A DNA stretch of 28,612 nt from MGBC120314 sp051880495 (GCA_051880495.1 JBJEOB010000160.1:1-28612), one strand, 5' to 3'. Positions 14,082 to 22,455 are shown, numbered from the stretch's first letter. The notes: generated from the letters alone by a model not told the origin. Numbers and translations are program-made.

Positions 14082-15106
14082 ACAGTAACTCCCTTCTCGC
14101 CACTTACAACCTTACCTACCACATAAGCTGTATCACCGGCAGCCTCGATAGCCTTGATGGCCGCATCTGCATCCTTAGGGTCAACAGCAAGCACCATACC
14201 AAGACCCATGTTGAAGGTATTGTACATCATATGTTCTTCGATGTTACCCTTCTTTGCAAGAAGCTTAAATATAGCAGGCACTTCATAAGAATCCTTCTTA
14301 ACCTCTGCTCTCTTGCCTTCCGGAAGCATTCTTGGAATGTTCTCATAGAAACCGCCGCCTGTAATATGGCTGCAGCCCTTTATTGTAACGCCTGCGTTCT
14401 TAACAGACTTTAATGCCTTAACATAGATTCTTGTCGGAGCAAGAAGTGCTTCGCCAAGAGTCTTGCCTAATTCGTCATAATATGTATTAAGGCCTTCCTT
14501 GGTAAGCTCCTTCTCGAATACCTTACGTACTAATGAGAAGCCGTTACTGTGAACGCCTGTTGAAGCTATACCGATAAGTGTATCACCCTCGGCAATTGTT
14601 TCGCCTGTGATAATATCCTTCTTGTCAACAACACCAACCGAAAATCCTGCAAGATCATAATCCTCTTCAGGCATAAGACCCGGATGTTCAGCTGTCTCGC
14701 CGCCGATAAGCGCACATTCAGACTGCTTGCAGCCTTCTGCAACACCGCCAACGATTGTAGCAATCTTCTCCGGAACATTCTTGCCACATGCAATATAATC
14801 GAGGAAGAATAATGGTTCACCACCTGCACATGCAACGTCATTTACACACATTGCCACTGCATCAATACCGATTGTATCGTGCTTATCCATAATGATTGCA
14901 AGCTTAACCTTGGTTCCGCATCCGTCTGTTCCTGAAAGAAGCACCGGCTCTTCCATGTTCTTAATTTCTGCAAGTGAAAATGCACCTGAAAATCCGCCAA
15001 GTCCACCGAGTACTTCCGGTCTCATTGTTCCCTTAACAGCAGCCTTCATTAACTCAACCGACTTATATCCGGCTTCAATATCCACACCTGAACTCTTGTA
15101 ATCCAT
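14075..15106 (-). CDS. purM: Phosphoribosylformylglycinamidine cyclo-ligase (AIR synthetase)
   Basis: A 343-aa cytosolic enzyme closing the imidazole ring of FGAM with ATP to give AIR. Diagnostic segments are the N-terminal YKSSGVDIEAGYKSVELMK, LLSGTDGCGTKVKLA, DAVAMCVNDVACAGGEPLFFLDYIA, ALIGGETAEHPGLMP, GIASTGVHSNGFSLVRK and CSHITGGGFYENIPRML. This is the usual single-domain length. TAGGAGATAAG precedes the ATG. It lies 28 nt after purE and overlaps purN by 7 nt. Confidence 0.98.
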   Translation of the reverse strand: MDYKSSGVDIEAGYKSVELMKAAVKGTMRPEVLGGLGGFSGAFSLAEIKNMEEPVLLSGTDGCGTKVKLAIIMDKHDTIGIDAVAMCVNDVACAGGEPLFFLDYIACGKNVPEKIATIVGGVAEGCKQSECALIGGETAEHPGLMPEEDYDLAGFSVGVVDKKDIITGETIAEGDTLIGIASTGVHSNGFSLVRKVFEKELTKEGLNTYYDELGKTLGEALLAPTRIYVKALKSVKNAGVTIKGCSHITGGGFYENIPRMLPEGKRAEVKKDSYEVPAIFKLLAKKGNIEEHMMYNTFNMGLGMVLAVDPKDADAAIKAIEAAGDTAYVVGKVVSGEKGVTVC

Positions 15107-15134
15107 TTTCTTATCTCCTATATTTTAAAATATT

Positions 15135-15644
15135 TTATTTCTCCATATACTTCTTATAGCCAACTTCCTGTAATCTTGCATCCTTGGCCTGAACCTGCTC
15201 TTTAAGATTCTTTGAGTATGATTTAAGCTTTTCTAAAAGTTCTGCATCAGATGTTGCAAGAATCTTGGCAGCAAGAAGACCTGCATTAGCTCCACCGTTA
15301 ATTGCAACAGTTGCAACAGGAATTCCTGAAGGCATCTGCACGATAGAGTAAAGTGAATCTCTTCCGCCTAATGAAGTTGTATGCATCGGGATACCGATAA
15401 CCGGCATTGGGAAAATTGCTGCGCACATACCCGGTAAATGAGCTGCCATACCTGCTCCTGCAATAATTACTTTAAATCCCTTTTCCTCAGCTGTCCTGGC
15501 ATACTCAAAAAACACATCAGGCTCTCTGTGTGCCGAAATAATAGTCATTTCATATGAAATACCAAGTTCCTCTAAAATATCTGCAGCCTTTGCCATGATT
15601 GGCATATCTGAATCACTGCCCATTACAATACCTACTTTTGCCAT
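15135..15644 (-). CDS. purE: N5-carboxyaminoimidazole ribonucleotide mutase (class I PurE)
   Basis: A 169-aa cytosolic enzyme of the purine pathway making CAIR. Class I features are GIVMGSDSDMPIM (5-17), the SAHREPD loop (Ser37-His39), AGAGMAAHLPG and PVIGIPMHTTSLGG with QMPSGIPVATVAI. Class I PurE normally works with PurK, which is not in this window. AAGGAG lies upstream at a good distance. It is the first gene of purE-purM-purN and has its own promoter with operator-like repeats just upstream. Confidence 0.97.
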   Translation of the reverse strand: MAKVGIVMGSDSDMPIMAKAADILEELGISYEMTIISAHREPDVFFEYARTAEEKGFKVIIAGAGMAAHLPGMCAAIFPMPVIGIPMHTTSLGGRDSLYSIVQMPSGIPVATVAINGGANAGLLAAKILATSDAELLEKLKSYSKNLKEQVQAKDARLQEVGYKKYMEK

Positions 15645-15679
15645 GGTCCGATATCTCCTTTATCATTAATTCTTTAAAT

Positions 15680-15708
15680 ATCATACACTAGGATTAGTGT
15701 AATTTCAA
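15680..15708 (-). promoter_or_regulatory. purE-purM-purN promoter
   Basis: On the minus strand TTGAAA (15708-15703), exactly 17 nt, TATGAT (15685-15680). The predicted leader before the purE ATG is about 30 nt. The spacer is filled by a perfect dyad (see operator-like repeats). Confidence 0.7.
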
Positions 15709-15723
15709 TACTATTTTAGTGTA
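15684..15723. promoter_or_regulatory. Three phased TAGTGTA half-sites at the purE promoter
   Basis: TACACTA (15684-15690) and TAGTGTA (15695-15701) form the perfect dyad TACACTAGGATTAGTGTA inside the promoter spacer. A third TAGTGTA (15717-15723) lies 22 nt away in the last codons of the aminopeptidase gene. Spacing of 11 and 22 nt puts all three on one DNA face. The Bacillus PurBox (CGAA core) is not present. Confidence 0.5.
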
Positions 15724-17795
15724 TCAAGCGCCTTGTTAAGTTCATCTGCTCCCTCAAACACAAAGCGTCCGTCCGCAATAATGTCATGTTCACTTCCATC
15801 ATACCACACAGCCGTAATTGCCCCTATTTCCTCATAAGGAATCGTAATGTCCGTATGGCAGTTAAAGTACGCCTTGCTTTTGTCCTCTTTTCTTAAAAAA
15901 GACACTTCATTATCCCTTGAGATTATTTCCTTGCCGTTTGGATTAAACACTGCTGTATCCTCCGACCATGAATAACATGTGTCACCAACTGCAAAATGCG
16001 GACCCATTTTCTCCACAATCAGTATCGGAAGCTTATATACAATGTCATACTTATTTGCCATTGCATAAGCCGTGGTGTTTGTTCCAATCGCAAATTCTCC
16101 CATAGGGAGCGTATCGTGATCAAATAAAACTGTCTGCCTGATAAGTGCCTTACCTGCTTCTTCATCTTTAAAATTGTCACATGAATAGCCGCTTATCATA
16201 CCATCCTTAAACGTAACCGTAAGATTATCAAACCTGATATCATTCAGGTAAACCTGACTAACGTTGATTTGTCCGTTCGTCCCCTTAAGAACCGGAGATG
16301 TAAATACTTCTCCAAGAGGAATATTCACGTCGGCAACACAGTTTTCAAATACTGTTTCCTTCTCGGGATTATTTACCTTCATGATTGCGACGCGCAAATC
16401 AGTCGTATTATTGTTACGACCCTTTACCTTTACATATTCTGCCTTATCAAGAATATCAATGATATTCTGCTGTATACCCTTATAGAGTTCGTAATCAAGC
16501 GTATTTATTTTGACGGTTTCCTTAAATATTTCCTCAAAATTATCACCAATTTCAGGTACCGGGTAAGCAATAATTGTAAAGCTTCTCTCTTCACCCTTAA
16601 TATAATTGTTGGTAATCTGCGCCGCCTCATTGCTTAAATAAACAGAAAGCTCCTTCTGCTTATCATTTAACTTGAGACATTCACTGTTGGTCACCGGTTC
16701 AAACGGATTTTCACCAAACGTCTCCATTACGGCAGGACCTGCAAATGTATAAGCAAGCTCCTTATACTCTTCAAATGCCGCTCTTGTAACCTCCAATTTT
16801 CTCTCAACAAATGCCTTGTCAAGATACAGCGCATTGTCGAAACGGTGGTCATATTCCATCTGCTTATTAGGTATTGCACCATAATAACCGTTTCTTATAT
16901 GCATACGCTTATTAACGCTGTATGTTGCCGCACGGTATATCGTCGGCTCAAGTCCCATGGCACGGAAATTCTCAATCGACTTCTTTACCACGCGTTCAAA
17001 TCCGAGAATATATCTGATATTGACTGTCTTTTTCTTTGAAAGATCCTTATTGCCGAGAATAAATCCCTTGCGATAGCCTTCTGTAAATGTGTCAGCCATC
17101 CTTGCAATATCTTCATCCGATAATGTATTTATATATCTTGCAGTCTCAAGTTCATTTTCAGTAATATATTCTCCAAACCAATACAGATAACGAAGGTCCG
17201 TAAGGTCAGATTCCATTATTATGTCAGTTGCGAACGAAAGCTTCGGATCAATCTGCTCACGTATTCTGTAGGCTACTGTCAGTTCTGCATAATCACTGAC
17301 ATACCAGTATACTGCATCCTTTACTTCCTTGTATGCCGGTTCAGTTCCATCTGCAAACAGGCAGTATATCTGTAAGAAAAGCTCCATACAGATAGTCATG
17401 TCAGTCAGTCTTCCCTCAAACGCATACACTATCATTCCCCTGACTTCTGTATATACAAACGACAAAATACCGCCAAAAACTTCTGACAGCATTTTAACCG
17501 CATATACAGGATTGGCATAGCTTACGGAATAATTATCACCCGCAATGTCACTGTACAGCATCATGTTTTGCTCCTGAAGCTCTTCAAATGACATCGTCCT
17601 GAATTTATCATCCGAAGCACACGCATACAGCGAATCCATCATCAGAATAAAATCAGAGACTCTTTTAAAATAATCTGAATAACTGCCTGTCTCTGCCGCA
17701 TTACTGTCTGCTATTTCACGCACTCTTTCTATTGCCAGTTCATAGCGTTCCCTTACGCTCTCATTTTCCTTGGCAAACAATTTTCTATAATCCAT
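15711..17795 (-). CDS. M29-type aminopeptidase with long N-terminal extension
   Basis: A 694-aa cytosolic protein. The C-terminal part (about 400-694) fits M29 leucyl aminopeptidases, which remove N-terminal residues with two metal ions: NIPLGEVFTSPV (Glu496), GEFAIGTN (Glu567), GPHFAVGDTCYSW (His600) and NCHTDITIP (His647, Asp649), the expected Glu, Glu, His, His-x-Asp ligand order. The N-terminal 300-400 residues are a helical extension that I do not recognise, making the protein far longer than the roughly 410 aa of AmpS/AmpT. There is no signal peptide. It starts 7 nt after the DUF6142-like gene at the end of the pyrE run. The purE promoter overlaps its 3' end. Confidence 0.85.
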   Translation of the reverse strand: MDYRKLFAKENESVRERYELAIERVREIADSNAAETGSYSDYFKRVSDFILMMDSLYACASDDKFRTMSFEELQEQNMMLYSDIAGDNYSVSYANPVYAVKMLSEVFGGILSFVYTEVRGMIVYAFEGRLTDMTICMELFLQIYCLFADGTEPAYKEVKDAVYWYVSDYAELTVAYRIREQIDPKLSFATDIIMESDLTDLRYLYWFGEYITENELETARYINTLSDEDIARMADTFTEGYRKGFILGNKDLSKKKTVNIRYILGFERVVKKSIENFRAMGLEPTIYRAATYSVNKRMHIRNGYYGAIPNKQMEYDHRFDNALYLDKAFVERKLEVTRAAFEEYKELAYTFAGPAVMETFGENPFEPVTNSECLKLNDKQKELSVYLSNEAAQITNNYIKGEERSFTIIAYPVPEIGDNFEEIFKETVKINTLDYELYKGIQQNIIDILDKAEYVKVKGRNNNTTDLRVAIMKVNNPEKETVFENCVADVNIPLGEVFTSPVLKGTNGQINVSQVYLNDIRFDNLTVTFKDGMISGYSCDNFKDEEAGKALIRQTVLFDHDTLPMGEFAIGTNTTAYAMANKYDIVYKLPILIVEKMGPHFAVGDTCYSWSEDTAVFNPNGKEIISRDNEVSFLRKEDKSKAYFNCHTDITIPYEEIGAITAVWYDGSEHDIIADGRFVFEGADELNKALDTLK

Positions 17796-17802
17796 AATTC
17801 TC

Positions 17803-18108
17803 CTAAATTCCCATTAAAACGATTCCCAGAATAAATACAAATAACAAGCCACAAAGCATCGAACCGATAATCGACGCCTTATAGTATTTATCACTCTCTT
17901 TAAAACTTAAAAGTCCTATAGCCAGACCTCCCACATCAAATAAAAATGCAGAAAATCCCAGCGCACCTACAACCATGGGGCCCTCACCCTTGTTTAAAAA
18001 TGATATTACAACGCCAATTATTATCAGTATAATTGATATGCTTCCCAAAAATATGGAAATTACACCACCTACCGACGTTGTCCTGTCACTGAACTTTACT
18101 TTCTCCAT
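17803..18108 (-). CDS. Small three-helix membrane protein, DUF6142-like
   Basis: A 101-aa protein with a short polar N-terminus (MEKVKFSDRTTS) and about three hydrophobic segments near residues 14-36, 45-68 and 78-98. It resembles small Lachnospiraceae proteins named DUF6142 (from memory). Function unknown. The start at 18108 lies inside the 3' end of the VanZ-like gene (23-nt overlap), so translation is probably coupled; the longer in-frame start at 18177 would overlap VanZ by over 90 nt and is unlikely. It ends 7 nt before the aminopeptidase gene. Confidence 0.75.
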   Translation of the reverse strand: MEKVKFSDRTTSVGGVISIFLGSISIILIIIGVVISFLNKGEGPMVVGALGFSAFLFDVGGLAIGLLSFKESDKYYKASIIGSMLCGLLFVFILGIVLMGI

Positions 18109-18568
18109 GCTCTGTCTCAATTCCTTTTCTACGCTTAAATACATAACGGAAAATACAGTAACCGATAATTCCGCCAACTGTATTTAATATCAAATCATCA
18201 ACATCAAAGCTTCCAACCTTGGATGCCAGCTGCAGCAGCTCAATCAGAAGACTCATATCAAAGCTTAATACTGCCATTCCGAAATAACTGTATCTGTTAT
18301 TAATAAGGCCCGGCAAAAACATGCCAAAAGGAACGAATGCAACCACATTGCCCAACAGATTGGCCGCAACCGCTCCCACGCCTAAAATCTTCCAATATTT
18401 AATGAATCTTGAAATCTCTTTGAAGGGAATAAGATTATACTTATACTCACTTGAAACAATACCTCTTCCAAGGCCTTCAGCAAAGAACATAAAGTAAATA
18501 AGAAACACAAGGTAAATAAGAAACACAACCCCTGAAAGAATTCTATGTTTTTTATTTAACTTTCTCAC
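18086..18568 (-). CDS. VanZ-family membrane protein
   Basis: A 160-aa protein with about four to five transmembrane segments. VanZ hallmarks are YNLIPFKEI, NLLGNVVAFVPFGMFLP, the SLLIELLQL helix with its conserved Glu, and FDVDDLILNTVGGIIGY. VanZ gives low-level teicoplanin resistance in Tn1546, but most chromosomal VanZ-like proteins are uncharacterised envelope proteins. No other glycopeptide-resistance gene is present, so resistance is not implied. It overlaps the next gene by 23 nt and follows the 50-aa protein by 18 nt, in the pyrE run. Confidence 0.88.
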   Translation of the reverse strand: MRKLNKKHRILSGVVFLIYLVFLIYFMFFAEGLGRGIVSSEYKYNLIPFKEISRFIKYWKILGVGAVAANLLGNVVAFVPFGMFLPGLINNRYSYFGMAVLSFDMSLLIELLQLASKVGSFDVDDLILNTVGGIIGYCIFRYVFKRRKGIETEHGESKVQ

Positions 18569-18586
18569 ATTAACCTCTACTAAATT

Positions 18587-18739
18587 TTAAAATAAATTCT
18601 TTGATTTGCTGGCAATAAGTCTTGCACCGCTCACTATCAAAAGAACGCCGAGCGTAACACCAATTGTAATGTTAAGCACACCTGCAACAATACACAATGC
18701 ACCTGAAGACTTAACTACCTTATAACGCTTTTCTTCCAT
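18587..18739 (-). CDS. Small membrane protein, 50 aa, unknown
   Basis: A 50-aa protein with a short basic N-terminus (MEEKRYKVVKSS) and a Gly/Val/Ile-rich hydrophobic stretch, GALCIVAGVLNITIGVT..LLIVSG, long enough for one or two membrane passes. I do not recognise a family. GAGGTGTTTGT before the ATG at 18739 is a good ribosome site, so I reject the longer frame beginning at 18808, which overlaps pyrE. It lies 10 nt after the pyrE stop and 18 nt before the VanZ-like gene, so it is probably in their operon. Confidence 0.7.
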   Translation of the reverse strand: MEEKRYKVVKSSGALCIVAGVLNITIGVTLGVLLIVSGARLIASKSKNLF

Positions 18740-18749
18740 ACAAACACCT

Positions 18750-19430
18750 CTATTTTGCACCATACTGCTCATAATACGCATCAATTGCACACTTAATCGA
18801 ATCATCAATTACTACCTTGCCCTTGTAAGGCCTGTTATATAAATGTTCCACAACATCTGACATTGAAACAATTGCATTGGCAGGAAAACCATATCTTTCC
18901 TGTATCTCATCAAGTGCACTCTTCTCACCGCCAAGTCCTACTTCCATACGGTTAAGCGACACCATAAGTCCCTTAATGGTAACATTGGCTGCACCACGTA
19001 CCTTAGGAACAGTCTCTTCCATTGACTTGCCTGATGTTGTTACATCTTCAATCATTACAACACGGTCGCCATCCTTAAGAGGACTTCCCAGAAATCCACC
19101 CTTATCTGCGCCATGATCTTTCTCTTCCTTACGGTCAGAACAGTAACGAATCTCCTTACCATACAGTTCACTGTAAGCAATTGCCGTTACAACACTGATT
19201 GGTATTCCCTTGTACGCCGGTCCGAATAATACATCAAAATCATCGCCATATGTATTATGAATTGCCTTTGCATAATATTCGCCAAGCTTTTTAAGCTGGC
19301 TTCCCGTAACATAAAGTCCCGCATTCATAAAAAACGGTGACTTTCTTCCACTCTTTAATGTAAATTCACCAAATCTTAATACTTCTGAATCAACCATGAA
19401 TTCTATAAATTCCTGCTTGTACTGTTCCAT
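18750..19430 (-). CDS. pyrE: Orotate phosphoribosyltransferase
   Basis: A 226-aa cytosolic enzyme joining orotate and PRPP to give OMP, step 5 of UMP synthesis. The PRPP loop VVMIEDVTTSGKS is clear, with LKSGRKSPFFMNAG at the N-terminus, FGPAYKGIPI and the flexible catalytic loop YCSDRKEEKDHGADKGGFLG. Length fits the family. The ATG at 19430 follows AAGGAGG. It heads a run of five genes, the other four not nucleotide enzymes, and is separate from pyrF-pyrK-pyrD. Two tandem TTGAAA-type promoters and a direct repeat lie upstream. Confidence 0.97.
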   Translation of the reverse strand: MEQYKQEFIEFMVDSEVLRFGEFTLKSGRKSPFFMNAGLYVTGSQLKKLGEYYAKAIHNTYGDDFDVLFGPAYKGIPISVVTAIAYSELYGKEIRYCSDRKEEKDHGADKGGFLGSPLKDGDRVVMIEDVTTSGKSMEETVPKVRGAANVTIKGLMVSLNRMEVGLGGEKSALDEIQERYGFPANAIVSMSDVVEHLYNRPYKGKVVIDDSIKCAIDAYYEQYGAK

Positions 19431-19489
19431 TTACCTAAAACCTCCTTATATTAAGACAATTTTTAACTCTTATCTTCTTATTTTCGTTT

Positions 19490-19510
19490 TACTGTACCAC
19501 TACTGTACCA
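19490..19510 (-). repeat. Tandem direct repeat in the pyrE upstream region
   Basis: The decamer TACTGTACCA (plus strand) occurs twice, at 19490-19499 and 19501-19510, with a period of 11 nt (one helical turn). It lies in the leader of promoter 1 and over the likely start of promoter 2, which is operator-like. No known PyrR-type attenuator is visible. Confidence 0.5.
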
Positions 19511-19515
19511 ATTTT

Positions 19516-19546
19516 ATACTAACCCTATCTGCCTTACTTTTTTCAA
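19516..19546 (-). promoter_or_regulatory. Second candidate pyrE promoter
   Basis: TTGAAA (19546-19541) and TAGTAT (19521-19516) with a long 19-nt spacer. Weaker than the upstream promoter. Transcription would start over the tandem repeat. Confidence 0.3.
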
Positions 19547-19563
19547 GCATAAAATACTGATAT

Positions 19564-19592
19564 AGTATACCACCAAACCCCTTATTTTTCAA
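19564..19592 (-). promoter_or_regulatory. Main candidate pyrE promoter
   Basis: TTGAAA (19592-19587), 17-nt spacer, TATACT (19569-19564) on the minus strand. The predicted leader to the pyrE start is about 125 nt. Confidence 0.65.
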
Positions 19593-19609
19593 CCAATAAA
19601 TCATATGCT

Positions 19610-22390
19610 TTATAAGGCTTCTCTGAGTAAACGAAATGTAATGGTTGACAATTTAACACCATTTTTTCCAACATTCAAACGCAATAAACCAAACCGGTTA
19701 AAGCACGATAACTCTCTGGTAATGGATGCCTGCTTTCCGCCCGTTCCGTTGAAAGTAAAGGTTGCAAATGGGACTCCCGTATAGAATAACGTACATGGAA
19801 TCTGTGCCACTTCGGATAAATCAGACTGTCCGGTCAGAATTACCTCATAATCTCCAAGCTTCCTGATATCCAATGGCAAAATATAATCCGTACCGGCAAC
19901 CGAATCGCGGTCGTCCAGACGAATGGTTAATTCTCCATCCAGCTTCAGATACTCCTCTTCTGTTACCATAATCGCTTCTTCATCCTTGGGACGATTGATA
20001 ATCTCAACCGTATCCGCCATGTTAAGTTTTCGCTCCATGGCTTTGCTTCTAAGGACAAAGCGGACAATATTAACCGCACATCGCTGCAACTCTGCCTTTA
20101 ATAGGCTGCCATCTGCAAGTGAGCTTAATGTGTTGTCATCATTGGTATTTCTTGTGCTGTCCGCACATACCATGTATAAATCATTTTGTGCTCTTACCAT
20201 ACCTGCAAAATTATTTGGTTCAGGCCTGCCACCACGTTCATTAATATCTGCCCACCAATCGGTCATTACGATTCCGTTAAATCCCCACTGATTACGAAGA
20301 ATAGTTGTGTTAAGGTCATAGTTTCCTGCCGTCCAAAGACCATTTACAGAACCGTATGTTGTCATAACGGAATCAGCCGTTTTATCGCGCACCACCATTT
20401 CAAATCCCTTTAAATATATTTCACGAAGTGCGCGTTGCGAAACTACCGAATCTGTCTCCCGCCGCTTATATTCCTGGTTGTTTCCACAAAAATGCTTTAT
20501 TGTTCCTGTAACATGATGCTTTTTTAAACCTTTAAGCATTGCTCCCGCCGTTACTCCGGTAACAAACGGATCCTCAGAAAAGTATTCGAAATTACGTCCG
20601 TTAAGCGGATGTCTGTGAATATTCATTCCCGGTCCGAGCAGACACTCTACCTGATTGGCAACCATTTCCATCGATGTGAAGCTGTAAAGTTCCTCTACTA
20701 ATTCTGTATTAAACATACTGGCAAGCATGGTTCCGTTAGGCAGGCTGAATGCCTTGACTCCGCTGTCAAGACGCATACCCGATGGTCCGTCATCGCAGCA
20801 AACCGCAGGAAGTCCGAGTTTTCTAAGCTTTGGGGTCACACCGCCAAATGCCGATGCAGTTCCCGGGGTAACAAGCGAACTTCCCATACCTTCTCCACGA
20901 ATAATGCAGGACAAATCTTCTTCATCGAGAGTGGAAACAAAATCTTCAACCGATGATCTGCCGTCAATGACATCCTTTATCGTAATTACACTGCCTGCTT
21001 TAGCATTTTCACATTCAAGCTCTTTTGGAAGCTCTCTCTTTCTGCGTTCTGCCTCTGAAACAGTCTGCATCGGAACCTTTTCAAACGCAATCTCTGCCGT
21101 ATCGCCAACCACCACAGGTTTAATACGCTCAAATTCAATCACCGGCGCACACGCCTCGTCAAGCTGTTCAAGGACAAGTATTTCATCCAGTTCAAATTCT
21201 CCTGCCAATTTAGCACTTCTTACATCGCATCCGACATAAATTTCATACTTTCCTTTTTCGAGAACAACAGCATTGCGATGTCCTGTCACTCCCGAATCAT
21301 CGTATGATGCAAAATTCTTATATGGAATCGTAAATGATAACATTTCATTTTCATTTTTCTTAAGCTCACCTGTCTTTTTAAAGTCAACCAGAACACGGAA
21401 CGGCTTACCAAGCTCACCCTGTGGTGCCTTTATATAAACCTGCACTACCTCCTTTGCCGGCACGTCTGAAGTGTTACTAACCATGACAGTTCCCGTTAAC
21501 ATGAGCTTATCCTGATGATTGATAAAATCGTCTGCGCCAACATCAAAAGTACCGTATGAAAGACCGTATCCGAAAGGATATCTTACCTTATCCTTTGCAA
21601 AGGTCTCAAAATAACGGTATCCCACATAAATATCTTCACAGTAATAATTGCGGACTTCATCACCAAAATTTCTGTCAGAATAATAATCGGAAATATTAAA
21701 TGCTATTGTGTCAGTTAATTTTCCGGACGGTGACACTTTGCCTGTAAGAACGTCAGCAGTACCGTCGCCGCCTACCATTCCACCCTGCCATATATACATT
21801 ACGGCATCCGGATTATATTTATCAACAAAGCTCATATCAATAATGGCACCCACATTTAAAAGAACAACAAGCTTTTTAAAGTTATTACGAGTCTTTAAAA
21901 GCATATCCTGCTCAAGCTGCGTCAGCCTGTATGAACCCGGCTCATCCCCGGCATCCCTGTCCTCACCTGCCGTTCTTCCGATAATGACAATTGCCGTGTC
22001 TGAAAATGCTTTTGCCATTGTCACTACTTCATCCGTAAGCTCCATTTCTTCCTGGCACCATGGCTCATTGCCCCAGCCTTCGCCCTCATCAAACGGATGC
22101 TCTTCCTCCCATTTTTCATAAACAGAAACAAGCTCCTCGTTCAAAATAACCGAACCGCTGTTACGCAGACCGTCAAGTATATTTACAACCTTTGAAACAT
22201 TTACCATACCTCCGGAGCCTGTTCCACTCTTGTAATAATGAGTCTGGATTCTGCCAAATACAGATACCCTCTCACCCCGTGAAAGAGGAAGTGCCTTATT
22301 ACGGTTTTCAAGAAGTACACAGCCCTCTGAGACTGCCTTTCTTGCCGTATTTATATATTCGTTCCAATCTAATACCAAATGTTCGCCCAT
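19610..22390 (-). CDS. GH3 beta-glucosidase with swapped domain order
   Basis: A 926-aa glycoside hydrolase family 3 enzyme, likely releasing glucose from beta-linked oligosaccharides; no signal peptide, so cytosolic. The usual order is reversed: the alpha/beta sandwich domain comes first (about 15-270, with CVLLENRNKALPL and GEDRDAGDEPGSYRLT), then a fibronectin-like domain (about 300-400), then the TIM barrel (about 470-790). Barrel motifs are LLGPGMNIHRHPLNGRNFEYFSEDP within 584-608, KHFCGNNQE and nucleophile Asp711 in IVMTDWW. Butyrivibrio fibrisolvens and Ruminococcus albus enzymes are known with this order. A C-terminal beta-rich part (about 820-926) may bind carbohydrate. GGAGG lies 4 nt before the ATG. 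No sugar transporter is adjacent. Confidence 0.93.
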   Translation of the reverse strand: MGEHLVLDWNEYINTARKAVSEGCVLLENRNKALPLSRGERVSVFGRIQTHYYKSGTGSGGMVNVSKVVNILDGLRNSGSVILNEELVSVYEKWEEEHPFDEGEGWGNEPWCQEEMELTDEVVTMAKAFSDTAIVIIGRTAGEDRDAGDEPGSYRLTQLEQDMLLKTRNNFKKLVVLLNVGAIIDMSFVDKYNPDAVMYIWQGGMVGGDGTADVLTGKVSPSGKLTDTIAFNISDYYSDRNFGDEVRNYYCEDIYVGYRYFETFAKDKVRYPFGYGLSYGTFDVGADDFINHQDKLMLTGTVMVSNTSDVPAKEVVQVYIKAPQGELGKPFRVLVDFKKTGELKKNENEMLSFTIPYKNFASYDDSGVTGHRNAVVLEKGKYEIYVGCDVRSAKLAGEFELDEILVLEQLDEACAPVIEFERIKPVVVGDTAEIAFEKVPMQTVSEAERRKRELPKELECENAKAGSVITIKDVIDGRSSVEDFVSTLDEEDLSCIIRGEGMGSSLVTPGTASAFGGVTPKLRKLGLPAVCCDDGPSGMRLDSGVKAFSLPNGTMLASMFNTELVEELYSFTSMEMVANQVECLLGPGMNIHRHPLNGRNFEYFSEDPFVTGVTAGAMLKGLKKHHVTGTIKHFCGNNQEYKRRETDSVVSQRALREIYLKGFEMVVRDKTADSVMTTYGSVNGLWTAGNYDLNTTILRNQWGFNGIVMTDWWADINERGGRPEPNNFAGMVRAQNDLYMVCADSTRNTNDDNTLSSLADGSLLKAELQRCAVNIVRFVLRSKAMERKLNMADTVEIINRPKDEEAIMVTEEEYLKLDGELTIRLDDRDSVAGTDYILPLDIRKLGDYEVILTGQSDLSEVAQIPCTLFYTGVPFATFTFNGTGGKQASITRELSCFNRFGLLRLNVGKNGVKLSTITFRLLREAL

Positions 22391-22405
22391 ACGTCCTCCA
22401 TTTAT

Positions 22406-22455
22406 AAAAAAAGAACTTTCAACAGCAAGGCTATATTACTATCAAAGGTTCTTTT
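22406..22455 (-). terminator. Terminator after pyrD, abutting the glucosidase ribosome site
   Basis: Arms at 22444-22455 and 22409-22419 (AAAAGAACCTTT pairing AAAGTTCTTTT with one bulge) enclose a 24-nt loop, followed on the minus strand by a run of T. The run ends about 5 nt before the GGAGG of the glucosidase gene, so it can also modulate read-through into that gene. Confidence 0.8.

Noticed and set aside
16264..16637. Plus-strand open frames of 73 and 122 aa
   Set aside because: Antisense shadows of the aminopeptidase gene with biased composition and no ribosome site.
18086..18568. Glycopeptide resistance from the VanZ-like gene
   Set aside because: No vanHAX or regulatory genes are present and chromosomal VanZ-like proteins are common; family membership alone does not show resistance.
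20727..21239. 170-aa Ser/Pro-rich plus-strand frame
   Set aside because: Antisense to the glucosidase gene; Ser/Pro richness is what the reverse complement of its coding sequence produces.
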